From Anaerolineales bacterium (GTDB taxonomy: Bacteria > Chloroflexota > Anaerolineae > 4572-78 > J111): DNA of 64,000 nt. A model generated the notes under the pieces. That model did not search any database. It was not told the DNA's origin and was given only the letters and a program-made list of their open reading frames with translations. Shown here in pieces: positions 26,580 to 35,467 of this stretch (the stretch's first letter is position 1; each line of letters opens with the position of its first letter). Position numbers and translations under genes: made by a program. The stretch covers positions 558,001-622,000 of the forward strand of contig JABTUK010000002.1 of NCBI GenBank assembly GCA_015075405.1, written 5' to 3'.

Positions 26580-26764
26580 ATTCCTCCTTGAAAAGATTAA
26601 ATTGGTTAATAATAGGGTTTCTACAGAATAGCAGAAGGCAAGAAGCGGAGAAACTACTAAACGGGGGGTTTTTATCCTCCCGTTTGGGGGATTGCTTGAG
26701 CAGCAGTTTTCATTGCCGTAATCGTATGAAAGCCGGCTTTGTCTTTGTTGAACTGGTATTTGAA

Positions 26765-26816
26765 TTGTATACAGGCAGTATGTGAAGGTAATACAGCAAT
26801 CAATAAATGTTGTCAA
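26765..26816 (-). promoter_or_regulatory. Importer operon promoter with the same operator as gntR
   Basis: On the minus strand TTGACA (26816-26811), 17 bases ending GATTGCTG, TATTAC (26793-26788), then CTGTATACAA (26774-26765). The spacing and the ACTGCCTGTATACAA block equal those at 16267-16318, so the FadR-type regulator most likely controls both. The transcript then has a leader of about 180 bases before the start at 26579. The 26820-26890 part of the gap has a TCAGTAATCAG/CTGATTACTGA hairpin. Confidence 0.8.
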
Positions 26817-26920
26817 AATCGCTGTTTAGGTGTATAAATGGTCAGTAATCAGTAGCCAGAAAACAATCTGATTACTGACTACTACCCTACTCATTTTATA
26901 CCAAAGGAGGTATCTCTCAC

Positions 26921-28102
26921 GTGGTTAGTGGTAAAGAAGAAGTAACAAAACTGCAACGCAAATTAAAATTTGGCATGATCGGTGGGGGGCGCGATGCGTT
27001 TATTGGCGCGGTGCATCGCCGGGCAGCTATTTCTGATGGCTTCACCGAATTTGTGGCCGGCGCGCTGTCGAGCGACCCCGGTAAAGCCAAGCTCTCGGGC
27101 GAGGATTTGTTATTAGCGCCGGAGCGCAACTACGGCAGTTGGCAGGAGATGCTCGAAAGCGAAAGCAAACTGCCGGAAGGGGAGCGGATTGATTACGTTT
27201 CGATTGTCACACCCAATCACGTCCACTTTGAACCGGCCCTGGCTTTTGTCGAAGCCGGGTTCAACGTGGTCATGGACAAGCCGATGGTCCACAGCAGCGA
27301 GCAGGCCCAAAAGCTGATCGAAGCCGTAGAAAAGCATAAAGTTGTCTTTGGCGTTACCCACAACTATACCGGCTACCCCATGGTCAAGGAAGCCCGCGAG
27401 TGGGTCAAGTTGGGCAAATTGGGCAAAATTCAGCGGGTAGTGGTGGAGTATCCCCAGGGCTGGCTGCTGAGCAAGCTGGAAGAGCAGGGCCAGAAGCAGG
27501 CCGAATGGCGCACCGACCCGGCCCGCTCCGGCATTGCCGGGGCGGTAGGCGATATTGGCTCTCACTGCGAAAACCTGGTCAGTTATATCACCGGCCTGGA
27601 ACTGGACGAGATTTGCGCCGATTTGAACACTTTTGTGCCGGGCCGCCTGCTGGATGACGACGCCAGCGTGCTGCTCCGCTTCAAAAACGGCGCGCGTGGC
27701 GTGCTGTGGGTCTCGCAAATTGCGGCCGGTGAGGAAAATCACCTGCGTTTGCGGGTCTACGGGACCGAAGGCAGTTTGTCGTGGGACCAGGAGCATCCCA
27801 ATCAAGTTATTTTCATCCCGCCCAGCGGACCCTGGCAGATTTACAGTCGAGGCAACGGCTCCTTTTCGGCGGCGGCGGCCCGCGCCACCCATCTACCCTC
27901 CGGCCACCCCGAAGCCTTCTTTGAAGCCTTTGGCAATATCTACATGAACATCGGCGACACCATCCGAGCCAGGCTGTCGGGCCGTGAACCGAACGAACTG
28001 GAACTGGATTTCCCCTCGGTTTACGATGGCGCGCGCGGCGTCAAGTTCATCGAGAAGGTGGTTGAAAGCAGCAAGAGCAGCCAGAAGTGGACTAAGTTTT
28101 AA
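26921..28102 (+). CDS. Gfo/Idh/MocA-family oxidoreductase
   Basis: 393 residues from a GTG at 26921, preceded by AAAGGAGGT. N-terminal NAD(P)-binding fold ([15 protein letters not shown]), the catalytic-Lys motif [11 protein letters not shown] (EKP equivalent), [18 protein letters not shown], and a C-terminal alpha/beta domain with [10 protein letters not shown]. It would oxidise a sugar or inositol derivative. It is divergent from the importer operon and so may share control from the same region. Confidence 0.92.
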   Translation: MVSGKEEVTKLQRKLKFGMIGGGRDAFIGAVHRRAAISDGFTEFVAGALSSDPGKAKLSGEDLLLAPERNYGSWQEMLESESKLPEGERIDYVSIVTPNHVHFEPALAFVEAGFNVVMDKPMVHSSEQAQKLIEAVEKHKVVFGVTHNYTGYPMVKEAREWVKLGKLGKIQRVVVEYPQGWLLSKLEEQGQKQAEWRTDPARSGIAGAVGDIGSHCENLVSYITGLELDEICADLNTFVPGRLLDDDASVLLRFKNGARGVLWVSQIAAGEENHLRLRVYGTEGSLSWDQEHPNQVIFIPPSGPWQIYSRGNGSFSAAAARATHLPSGHPEAFFEAFGNIYMNIGDTIRARLSGREPNELELDFPSVYDGARGVKFIEKVVESSKSSQKWTKF

Positions 28103-28147
28103 GACCACTGACCGCCGACGGCAGACCGCCGCTTAAGGCAACTCCAA

Positions 28148-28345
28148 GAAAATAATTAACCAAAGCCCGTGATGCCTGATGATTCTAGGGTGACTGCTCA
28201 GGCGTCATTGCGAGCGAAGCGAAGCAATCCCCAGGTTGTGATAGGGGGATTGTTTCGGCCTATGGCCTCGCAATGACATGGGCTGAATAGTTACATTCTG
28301 GGCAAAAAATCCTCACGTATCACGTTTCACGCATCAGTCGGCCTA
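28148..28345. repeat. Nested dispersed repeats
   Basis: A CGTGATGCCTGATGATTCTAGG / CACGTATCACGTTTCACGC hairpin class flanks a GTCATTGCGAGCGAAGCGAAGC ... CTCGCAATGAC palindrome at about 28205-28277. The latter motif is widespread in bacterial intergenic DNA. No gene in this stretch. Confidence 0.65.
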
Positions 28346-28350
28346 AATTT

Positions 28351-28533
28351 TTGGATGATTTAAATCCTGGAACTGCCAACCCGGCCATCGCTGAGCGGCG
28401 CCGCCAGGATTTTCGGGACACGGTGCGGGTAGCCGAAAAAATTGGCGCGCGGCGCGTTGTCACCTTTTCCGGCTGCCCCGGCGACAGTGACGACAACAAA
28501 TATCCCGAAACGGTTGTCCTATCTACCAACTGA
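28351..28533 (+). pseudogene. TIM-barrel sugar phosphate isomerase, internal fragment
   Basis: About 60 residues: LDDLNPGTANPAIAERRRQD, then FRDTVRVAEKIGARRVVTFS and GCPGDSDDNKYP. This matches the middle third of a xylose-isomerase-like TIM-barrel family that is often encoded next to Gfo/Idh dehydrogenases. The N-terminal strand and the entire metal-binding C-terminal half are missing; repeats abut its left end. Confidence 0.65.
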
Positions 28534-28546
28534 GAGTTATTTAAAG

Positions 28547-28572
28547 GCCTGGTTGAGAACGCCAGGCTTTTT
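28547..28572 (+). terminator. Intrinsic terminator
   Basis: GCCTGG, an 8-base loop, GCCAGGC, then TTTTT. It would end transcripts from the Gfo/Idh gene and the remnant. Confidence 0.75.
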
Positions 28573-28595
28573 ATCGTTCCAAACGAGGCAACGGT

Positions 28596-28624
28596 TTGCT
28601 TAAAAGCCCTAAGCCGGGTATGCT
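28596..28624 (+). promoter_or_regulatory. Possible promoter for the small membrane protein gene
   Basis: TTGCTT, 17 bases, TATGCT. Moderate match; it follows the terminator, and the gene starts at 28699. Confidence 0.4.
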
Positions 28625-28698
28625 ATTTTAGCCACCTGGCTACGCCAATCTTTCAGCAAAAGGATCCTCAACTTGCCTAACGGAACCAGGAACAAGCC

Positions 28699-29160
28699 AT
28701 GAATTTAAGCCCCGGAGAAAAAGTTGGTCTGGTTCTGGGCCTAACTGGGGCTTTGGTTGGTGTGGTTATTTCCTTGTGGGTTGCTGTCACCGACTTTATG
28801 GCTACGGGGGGACTAACAATAGGCGGCATAATTGCGCTTGTGGCGGGCGTAATTATTGTCGGGACTGTTTGGTTAGGGTTACTCGATCCCCTATTGAAAA
28901 ACGCTATTCTCCAGAAACGGGGTCAGCCGGCCGAAGCTACCATCTTAAAAGTGTGGGACACGGGTGTGACCATTAACAAAGACCCACAGGTGGGTTTACT
29001 GTTAGAAATACGCCCGCCCGGCCAACTCCCCTATCAAGCCAAAACCAAGGCTACCGTCTCTCGCCTTTATCCTCACCTGTGCCAGCCGGGTATGAAAGCA
29101 CAGGTTCTTTATGATCCTCAAAATCCCAAACGAGTTATGGTCAAAACCATCGGCTTATAA
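28699..29160 (+). CDS. Membrane protein of unknown function
   Basis: 153 residues. Two membrane spans (about 9-31 and 36-60), then a soluble domain of about 85 residues with GQPAEATILKVWDTGVTIN, RPPGQLPYQAKTKATVSR and a C-terminal AQVLYDPQNPKRVMV. The soluble part has the look of small beta-barrel modules attached to membrane anchors (DUF3592-like in style), but I do not recognise a specific family. It may be co-transcribed with the lipoprotein gene starting 69 bases on. Confidence 0.75.
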   Translation: MNLSPGEKVGLVLGLTGALVGVVISLWVAVTDFMATGGLTIGGIIALVAGVIIVGTVWLGLLDPLLKNAILQKRGQPAEATILKVWDTGVTINKDPQVGLLLEIRPPGQLPYQAKTKATVSRLYPHLCQPGMKAQVLYDPQNPKRVMVKTIGL

Positions 29161-29229
29161 ATAAGGTTAATTTGGCGTTGGTAACCACCAACCTTTTAAT
29201 CATTTTACTACTACAAGGAGAACAAAATC

Positions 29230-31686
29230 GTGTCCACCCAACGAACCAGACCCTTTGTCCTGCTGCTGCTAGTGTCTGCGCTGCTCTGGATTTTACTCGC
29301 TTGCCGAGGCCAGAGTGAGAGCGCCGCCCCGCCGGCCACCGAGCCGCCCGCCCCCACCCCTGCCGAAACTCCGGCCAAAACAGAGAGTGTTTCCGGCAAT
29401 AAGCCTGAAGCCACCGAAGCGGCGGTTGAGGCTGAACCGACCGAGACGGACAGTTCTGCCGCCTCCGGCGAAGTGACCGAAGCAGCTACGGTGCGCCAAC
29501 TGGCCCAACTGCTCGACCTGCGCCAGGTGGCGCTGCCGGAAGGAACCGAGGCTCCCGGCCAGGCTGACGTCGGCCAGTTGTTGTACCAAACCCCGGCCGA
29601 GGTCGCGGCGGTGGTTGACTTTTACCGCCCCCTCTTGACCAAGCAGGGCTGGCAGGAACAGAGCGACCAAAGTTATGTAGATACGGCTACGGCCACCCTC
29701 TACTTTACCAAAGAAGGGTACGCGCTGAGCCTGACCGCCAGCCAGAGCGGCGACGGCAGCACGATGGTCTCCCTGATACACCACGGCAACATTGACCTGC
29801 GCGCCTTGCCCCAAATGGCCGACGCCGAAGAGGGCTTTGTCGCGCCTAATACTTTAATTTACTTCAGCCCCTCCGGCGTCGCCGAGGTGGCCAAGTTTAC
29901 CCGCCAGGAACTGGCCGCCCAGGGCTGGCACGAGTACACCCGACCCAACACTTCCAGCGCCGATAATGCCGACATGCAAACCCTCTCGTTTATCCAGAAC
30001 GGCCTGGAATTGAGCAGCTTCATCAGCGTGGCCCCGGCGCAAGACAACAAAACCTCGGTGCAGTACAGCCTGATTCCGCTGGCGCTCGACATGCCCATCC
30101 CGGACGATGCGACGAAAGTAGAGTTTGACGCCAGCCAACCTTATCTGGGGTTCCAATCGCCGGTCAGCCCGGATACGCTGGTGGAATTTTATCGAACGGA
30201 GATGACCGCTTTAGGCTGGACCGAGATTGAAGATAGGGCGATTATCAACCCTGACCAAGCTTCTCTCACCTTTGACAACGAAGCTGAACAGATGGCCTTG
30301 ACCCTGAGTTTGGCTACCGGCGACGATGGGACCGCGGCTGTCCTGCAACCCTTCGACGCTGATCTCCTGACCGAAATCGAAGAGACCAGCCCCACCGCAG
30401 AGGTCAGCGAGACCGAAACCAGCGCGGCTATGCCCGACCTGCCTTTCCCCGCAGATGCCCAGGATGTGGTCTACGACGCCGACGCCACCCAAATCACCTT
30501 TACCAGTCCGTCAAAAGTTACCGAAGTGGCTGAATTTTATCGGCAGACGCTGCCGGAACAGGGCTGGCAGGAAGATGCCGATTTCTCTATCGTCGAGGAC
30601 ACCTTTGGCTCGTTGGAGTTCAGCCAGGGTGACGACACGCTGTCCATCACCTTGTTCCCCGATGTGATCAGCGGAGACGGGACCCAGGTGATGATAGATG
30701 TCAGCGGCATGGTTGCTCCGGCGGAGGAAGTGGTCGAAGCGCCTATCGAGGAAAGCACTCCTGCCGCCGATGCGCCGGGCTACACCATCAACGACTGGCC
30801 TTTCCCGCCCGAAGCCATTATGGTCAACCGCTCCGGCGACAAACTTACTTACAGCGTGGCCCAGGATTTGCAGACGGTGGCCGATTTCTACCGCCCTACC
30901 TTTGAGCTGATGGAGCTAGGCACAAGCTGTCTCGATGACGTGGGCGACTACACCTCTATCTCGTGCAGCTCGAGCAACGGCGACTACTCGCTCAACTTCT
31001 TTGCCTTTGAAGCCGGGGACAACAACACCGAGGTTGAGATTAACTTCACCAACTACGCCCTCGGCAGCGCCGACTCTGGCGATAGTTCGGATGGCCCACT
31101 GACCGCCGAAGATAAGGACGGCCTGCCCGTGCCCAGCGATTATACCAACTACCTGTCCGAAGGCAGCCCCTTTCTCCGCAAGGTAACGTTTACCTCGCCT
31201 TCCGACAGTGAAACCCTGGTCCAGTTTTATCAGACGGAACTGGTCCCGCTCGGCTGGGAACAGGCCGGTGAGGTTAGCAGCACCGGCGACACAACCAGCC
31301 TTACCTTTGAGGGGGCCGAGGGCAAACTGACCGTGACCATGAAACCTTCCGGCGGCGAAACCGAGGTGGTTCTGGCCAGCAAAAACCCGGCTGCCGCCGC
31401 CGAGGCGGGCATCCTGCCCCCGGCCGGCCAGGCCCGGATTTATATGGTCAACTTTTCAACTGAGGAATTGACCGTGACCATCAACGATCAGGTAATTAAA
31501 ATCGCGCCCGAAGCCGGCACGACCTCCCCCGACGATGCGCCCAAACTGGACCTGAAACCCGGCAGCTATAAAGTCACCACCAAAGCAGGCAGCAGTAGCG
31601 TCACCGACGAAGTTACCATTGGCGCAGATGAGGTCTGGTCATTGCTGCTCAACCCTGAAGGGGCCGCGCCGTTGCAGATGTATTAA
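29230..31686 (+). CDS. Lipoprotein with six copies of a FYR...GW repeat domain
   Basis: 818 residues from a GTG at 29230 (AAGGAGAAC upstream). Signal with the lipobox ILLAC, a Pro/Thr/Glu-rich linker (about 35-80), then about six domains of roughly 95-100 residues each centred on a motif such as VVDFYRPLLTKQGWQE, VAKFTRQELAAQGWHE, LVEFYRTEMTALGWTE, VAEFYRQTLPEQGWQE, VADFYRPTFELM and LVQFYQTELVPLGWEQ. The C-terminus (about 730-818) is a beta-rich domain (IYMVNFSTEELTVTINDQ). It is very acidic and cell-surface. Function unknown; a binding or scaffold role is a guess. Confidence 0.82.
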   Translation: MSTQRTRPFVLLLLVSALLWILLACRGQSESAAPPATEPPAPTPAETPAKTESVSGNKPEATEAAVEAEPTETDSSAASGEVTEAATVRQLAQLLDLRQVALPEGTEAPGQADVGQLLYQTPAEVAAVVDFYRPLLTKQGWQEQSDQSYVDTATATLYFTKEGYALSLTASQSGDGSTMVSLIHHGNIDLRALPQMADAEEGFVAPNTLIYFSPSGVAEVAKFTRQELAAQGWHEYTRPNTSSADNADMQTLSFIQNGLELSSFISVAPAQDNKTSVQYSLIPLALDMPIPDDATKVEFDASQPYLGFQSPVSPDTLVEFYRTEMTALGWTEIEDRAIINPDQASLTFDNEAEQMALTLSLATGDDGTAAVLQPFDADLLTEIEETSPTAEVSETETSAAMPDLPFPADAQDVVYDADATQITFTSPSKVTEVAEFYRQTLPEQGWQEDADFSIVEDTFGSLEFSQGDDTLSITLFPDVISGDGTQVMIDVSGMVAPAEEVVEAPIEESTPAADAPGYTINDWPFPPEAIMVNRSGDKLTYSVAQDLQTVADFYRPTFELMELGTSCLDDVGDYTSISCSSSNGDYSLNFFAFEAGDNNTEVEINFTNYALGSADSGDSSDGPLTAEDKDGLPVPSDYTNYLSEGSPFLRKVTFTSPSDSETLVQFYQTELVPLGWEQAGEVSSTGDTTSLTFEGAEGKLTVTMKPSGGETEVVLASKNPAAAAEAGILPPAGQARIYMVNFSTEELTVTINDQVIKIAPEAGTTSPDDAPKLDLKPGSYKVTTKAGSSSVTDEVTIGADEVWSLLLNPEGAAPLQMY

Positions 31687-31719
31687 CCTGCCCAGAAATA
31701 ACCTGTTTTTGGAGTATGA

Positions 31720-31758
31720 AGACCTGACAGGTACGCTGCGCGAAAACCTGTCAGGTCT
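31720..31758. terminator. Hairpin after the repeat lipoprotein gene
   Basis: AGACCTGACAGGT pairs with ACCTGTCAGGTCT around ACGCTGCGCGAAA. No clear T-run. Same family as the hairpin at 2481-2513. The rest of 31687-31907 shows nothing else. Confidence 0.55.
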
Positions 31759-31907
31759 GGACTTATTGAGTTACTGTTCCCCGCCCTAACTTGCGCTTGA
31801 GCCAAACCGATTAATGGTTTGTGTTGTTGCCCCATCTGCCGGGGTTTGATTACCCCAAATTCTTGAGTATAATCCTGCCAAACTCAGCAAAAACAGGTTA
31901 GAGCAGT

Positions 31908-32609
31908 ATGTCCGAGACAAACGGTCGCCCCAAAGACTCAGAACTCCAGGCGGCGGAAGGGCCGCCCGACCCCGAACTGGAATCGCTAATTGCGCCGCAG
32001 GGTTACAACCCGGAATTGGTAGACGACGTAGCGACGATGGAAACGCCGGCCCAGCAGCGCCGCGCGGCAATCCGCTTTATGGTTATTTCGCTTATTTTGC
32101 TGGCGATTGGCTTCTGGTTATGCACTCCGGCCAATCTGGTCATCCCGGCCAATCTGGATGACCCGGCCCCCTACGGCATCGAAGCCCGGCCCACCCCGCC
32201 GACCAATAAATTTCTGGAAGACGCCATGCCCCGCGCTGTGGGTGAATTCAAACTGGTGGATTTGAGAAAAGAAATGGTCTTTGAAGACCCCTTTGTCGGC
32301 GCGGATACAGTTCAGGGAACTTACCTGGACGCGATTGGCAACCCGGCCACGGTGGTCATGATCGAGGCCAAATCTTACATCAACGCCCGGCGCTACCTGG
32401 AAAACTATAAAAAGCTGCTGGAAGAGCGGGCTACCCTGACCGAATGGAAAGAACGGCTCTACATCGAGGACAATTACATTCAATGGGCCGCCCCCGATTT
32501 TGCCGATAGAGCCTACGGCCTGGCCTGGAACAACGACCGCTACTTTATCGCCGTGACCTCGCCCATCAGCGCTACCCAGCAGGCGTTGGCTGCCGCTTTT
32601 CCCTATTAA
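31908..32609 (+). CDS. Single-span membrane protein of unknown function
   Basis: 233 residues: a hydrophilic N-terminus (1-50), one membrane span (FMVISLILLAIGFWL, about 52-70), then an extracytoplasmic domain of about 160 residues with FLEDAMPRAVGEFKLVDLRK and AKSYINARRYLENYKKLLEERA. I do not recognise the family. It is convergent with the phosphatase gene that ends 10 bases away, which leaves no space for a normal terminator. Confidence 0.75.
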   Translation: MSETNGRPKDSELQAAEGPPDPELESLIAPQGYNPELVDDVATMETPAQQRRAAIRFMVISLILLAIGFWLCTPANLVIPANLDDPAPYGIEARPTPPTNKFLEDAMPRAVGEFKLVDLRKEMVFEDPFVGADTVQGTYLDAIGNPATVVMIEAKSYINARRYLENYKKLLEERATLTEWKERLYIEDNYIQWAAPDFADRAYGLAWNNDRYFIAVTSPISATQQALAAAFPY

Positions 32610-32618
32610 TCCGGCCTT

Positions 32619-33635
32619 CTATTCTGCCAGCAAGCCCCTCTGGCGCAGCGCGGCTTGCAACAGCGGCTCGATTTGGGCCTGGAGGCTGGCGTTAGCGTAA
32701 CCGGCCCAGGCCACCTCGGTCTCAACGTCGAGGGGGGCGCGCAAGGGCCGGCCGGCCGGGTCGGTGATAATGACGCCCAGCTCGCGGGCAATCAGTTCGG
32801 TGCAGAGGTCGTAGGGGTGGCAGCACATGCCCAGGGCCAGGCCGCGCCGGGCCAACACCGTTTCCATCAGAGGCCGCAGGTCGGCCACAAAGCGATCGTG
32901 GCCGGCCATCAGTTCATAAAACTGGCCGCCGGTGCAAATATATTGGTCTTCAAAGCAGTGGGCCTTACCCGGCCGCACCGGGCCAAGCGCGCCGCGGATA
33001 ATTTCTTCGTCAATGGCGGCCAGTTCCTCGCGCGCGCCGGGGAAAAAGCGGGCCAGCATAGCGTACCCGTGAGCAATGGTCTTGGCTCGTGAGGGCAGTA
33101 AACGCAGCGGCCAACGCTCGCCGGTCAGGCGGTTATAGCGCTCGGCCTGCGCCCCCTGACCGCGTTTGGCCCAGACCACATCGCTGAGATGCTGCTTGAG
33201 CAGCGGGATTTCGGTTTGCACCGCCAATTCAATGTCAGCTAAACAGGTTGCCGGGCCACGATTGGGGGCCACGCCGGTCAAAATCCAGGCGCTGCGCTTT
33301 TGGTACATCAGGCCGCGTGTGCCATCAATCGGGTCCATAATAATCCGATAGATGGCCTCGCTCTCGGCTGCGCCGGAGGGTAAGATAACCTGGCCCCCGC
33401 GCAGCCCTTCGGCAATCAGCACCAGCGGGGTTTTGACCGCAATTTCATGCTCGAAGAATTCCAGCAGCAATTCCTCGCTCACTCGGTCCACGGCAAAAAT
33501 GGTGTCGCCTTCGGTGTCCTGCACCACCTGGGCCATTTCTTCCAGGGCGCTTTGCTCGCAGGCAGCCACTACCGCCTCGCGGATGCGCTCGTGCAGCGCC
33601 CTAATCGGCGCCAGCAGGGTCTCTAATTCGGTCAT
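32619..33635 (-). CDS. Inositol monophosphatase family phosphatase
   Basis: 338 residues with the Mg-binding motif [19 protein letters not shown] (DPxDGT, about residues 107-125) and an upstream Glu-rich loop ([16 protein letters not shown]). C-terminal [15 protein letters not shown] lies where the WDxAAG motif normally is, and the usual Trp-Asp pair is altered there. It hydrolyses a sugar or inositol phosphate; FBPase- or 3'-phosphoadenosine-type activity is also possible. Longer than IMPase (about 270). Confidence 0.82.
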   Translation of the reverse strand: MTELETLLAPIRALHERIREAVVAACEQSALEEMAQVVQDTEGDTIFAVDRVSEELLLEFFEHEIAVKTPLVLIAEGLRGGQVILPSGAAESEAIYRIIMDPIDGTRGLMYQKRSAWILTGVAPNRGPATCLADIELAVQTEIPLLKQHLSDVVWAKRGQGAQAERYNRLTGERWPLRLLPSRAKTIAHGYAMLARFFPGAREELAAIDEEIIRGALGPVRPGKAHCFEDQYICTGGQFYELMAGHDRFVADLRPLMETVLARRGLALGMCCHPYDLCTELIARELGVIITDPAGRPLRAPLDVETEVAWAGYANASLQAQIEPLLQAALRQRGLLAE

Positions 33636-33669
33636 TCAATTTCTCCCTATAATAATCAGGAATAAGAAT

Positions 33670-33761
33670 CAGTAGATCCAATTTTCGAGGAGTGAGGCAC
33701 GCCCACGTGCCGAACACCGCCGCACGGGGGCGTGCTGGCTCCTCAAATTTGGATCCACTGA
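33670..33761. repeat. Dispersed palindrome with GATCCAAATTT arms, second copy
   Basis: CAGTAGATCCAATTTT and AAATTTGGATCCACTGA enclose a GC-rich insert (GAGGCACGCCCACGTGCC ... CGGGGGCGTGCTGGCTCC) that itself folds. Same arms as 936-1007, different cargo. Confidence 0.7.
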
Positions 33762-33889
33762 GAATGGCTCATGGATTTACACAGATGCACACGATTTTTT
33801 TTAACTTTCTGCCTTCATCCGTGTCATCGGTGTTTATCCGTGAGCCACATCAAGTAACGTTATTCCCGATAATGGCCAACGAATTATAA

Positions 33890-34789
33890 CTATTTGCGCC
33901 GAAGGAAATACAACCCCGTCAGCGTGGTCAGCAGGCCCAGGCCGAACACCACACTTTCCAGGGGCAAGGGAACACCACCCGTCGTGGGTAAAGCTACTGG
34001 CGCTGAAGTCGCCGGAGTTAAAGCCGACGTTTGCAGAAAAGACCGCCCATTGAGCGGCTGCACCGGGCGGGCGTTGTGGACGAAAATCGCTTGAAACGCG
34101 CTCACCTGGGCCGAGGACAACTCCACCGGCGTGTTCAGCAGCAGCCACTGTACTCCTTCTGAGCAGGGCGGCGTGGTCAATGAGCCATTGTAGCGGTAGT
34201 AGGTGCGCTCAGCCGGCAGCAGATCGGCGGCATTAATGGTCACGCCGCTGACGGCGCTCGGCTCGCTCTCCTGGACCGGTAGATTGTTAAAAACCGGAGC
34301 ATAGGCCGGGTTTTCACTGCCCTGTTTCAACATCACCCCGACCACGGCCAACTGGTTGTCGGCGCTCTGGTGAACCAGATGCAGTTCCAGGTCGGTGGAC
34401 TGGCCGTTCATGGTATGTTCGCTAGGCGTATGAAAGTGGAACTGTTTGAGCTGGTAGGTCTTGCCGCCCACATCAATCGAACTGCCCGCATCGTAGTTAA
34501 CCTGAACGGTATGCCCGTTATTGAAGATGGTCAAGGCGGTCGGCTGGTAATTGAAGGTAATATCGGCCGGGTTAGCCGGCGCGGTGGCAGGCACATCAAT
34601 TGGCGTTTGCTCCTGGCCGGTGGAGCAAAGGGCAAAGTCGGGACTCAATTCGCCCCAAAATTCAGGGCCTTCCGCGCCTTCATAGCCCCAGTGGATCGGC
34701 CCCGAAGCCGAAACCGGGTTGACAAAAACTATCGAGCCGGCGAAGAAACTGATGGCTAGAATCAGATACCATGTTGTCAATTTTTTCAT
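33890..34789 (-). CDS. Alpha-carbonic anhydrase with LPXTG cell-surface sorting signal
   Basis: 299 residues. N-terminal signal peptide (LAISFFAGSIVFVNPVSA), then a complete alpha-CA domain (about 30-245): HWGYEG start, QEQTPID, zinc ligands in QFHFHTPSEH and LHLVHQ, two conserved Cys (ALCSTG, PPCSEG), and TTPPCSEGVQWLLL. The end is LPTTGG, a hydrophobic span and RRK, a sortase-type signal. It hydrates CO2 outside the cell. A sortase substrate architecture is typical of Gram-positives, but plausible in monoderm Chloroflexota. No sortase gene is in the window. Confidence 0.92.
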   Translation of the reverse strand: MKKLTTWYLILAISFFAGSIVFVNPVSASGPIHWGYEGAEGPEFWGELSPDFALCSTGQEQTPIDVPATAPANPADITFNYQPTALTIFNNGHTVQVNYDAGSSIDVGGKTYQLKQFHFHTPSEHTMNGQSTDLELHLVHQSADNQLAVVGVMLKQGSENPAYAPVFNNLPVQESEPSAVSGVTINAADLLPAERTYYRYNGSLTTPPCSEGVQWLLLNTPVELSSAQVSAFQAIFVHNARPVQPLNGRSFLQTSALTPATSAPVALPTTGGVPLPLESVVFGLGLLTTLTGLYFLRRK

Positions 34790-35032
34790 GTGGAAATCCC
34801 CTTGGTTTGGAAATGAATGGATGGTGGTAAAACAAATCGGGGCAAAATCGGATGTTAAGGCTGGCCCTGCTGCTCCTTTCTATGCCGGGTGGCGCTGAGA
34901 CATAACTTCAATAATTTTTTAGCCTTGCTGGTTGCCATTCTAACACAAAACTGTCACGAAGTCACGGTAAAAACGTAAACATCATGTAAATTTATATAGG
35001 CAAGCCTTCACTCCAGCGGAGCTTCCTCTTAC

Positions 35033-35061
35033 TTGACCCGTCTCTATTCCCCGGATACAAT
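35033..35061 (+). promoter_or_regulatory. clpS-clpA promoter
   Basis: TTGACC, 17 bases, TACAAT. It lies 85 bases before the clpS start. The leader contains ATTCACAATTCACCATTCACAA-type tandem repeats (35100-35146). 34790-35032 shows no gene. Confidence 0.75.
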
Positions 35062-35146
35062 AAAAAATTGTGGATTGTTAATTGTCAACGAGATATCAGA
35101 TATTCACAATTCACCATTCACAATTCATCATTCACAATTATTCACC

Positions 35147-35467
35147 ATGCCCAACTATTGGCCCGAAGAAGAAGGGGGCATTGCCACCGAGCAAGAACAG
35201 CAGCAGAAGGTGGACAAGCCCCGCCTGTACAAAGTATTACTGCACAACGACAACTACACCACCATGGAGTTTGTGGTGATGGTTTTGATCGCCGTTTTTC
35301 ATAAATCCGAAGCCGAAGCAGTGCGCATTATGCTGGATGTGCATCACAACGGCATCGGCATTGCGGGCGTGTACCAACGCGACATCGCCGAAACCAAAGT
35401 TCAGCGGGTGTTGCAGTTGGCCCAGGAAGCCCAATTTCCCTTAATGTGTAGCATGGAGCCGGAATGA
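35147..35467 (+). CDS. clpS: ATP-dependent Clp protease adaptor
   Basis: 106 residues from the ATG at 35147; the longer open frame upstream runs through repeat sequence. The core LYKVLLHNDNYTTMEFVVMVLIAVFHKSEAEA (about 25-56) holds the N-degron-binding residues (HNDxxTxMEFV) and the loop HHNGIGIAGVY follows. It delivers N-end-rule substrates to ClpA, encoded immediately downstream with a 4-base ATGA overlap. Confidence 0.96.
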   Translation: MPNYWPEEEGGIATEQEQQQKVDKPRLYKVLLHNDNYTTMEFVVMVLIAVFHKSEAEAVRIMLDVHHNGIGIAGVYQRDIAETKVQRVLQLAQEAQFPLMCSMEPE

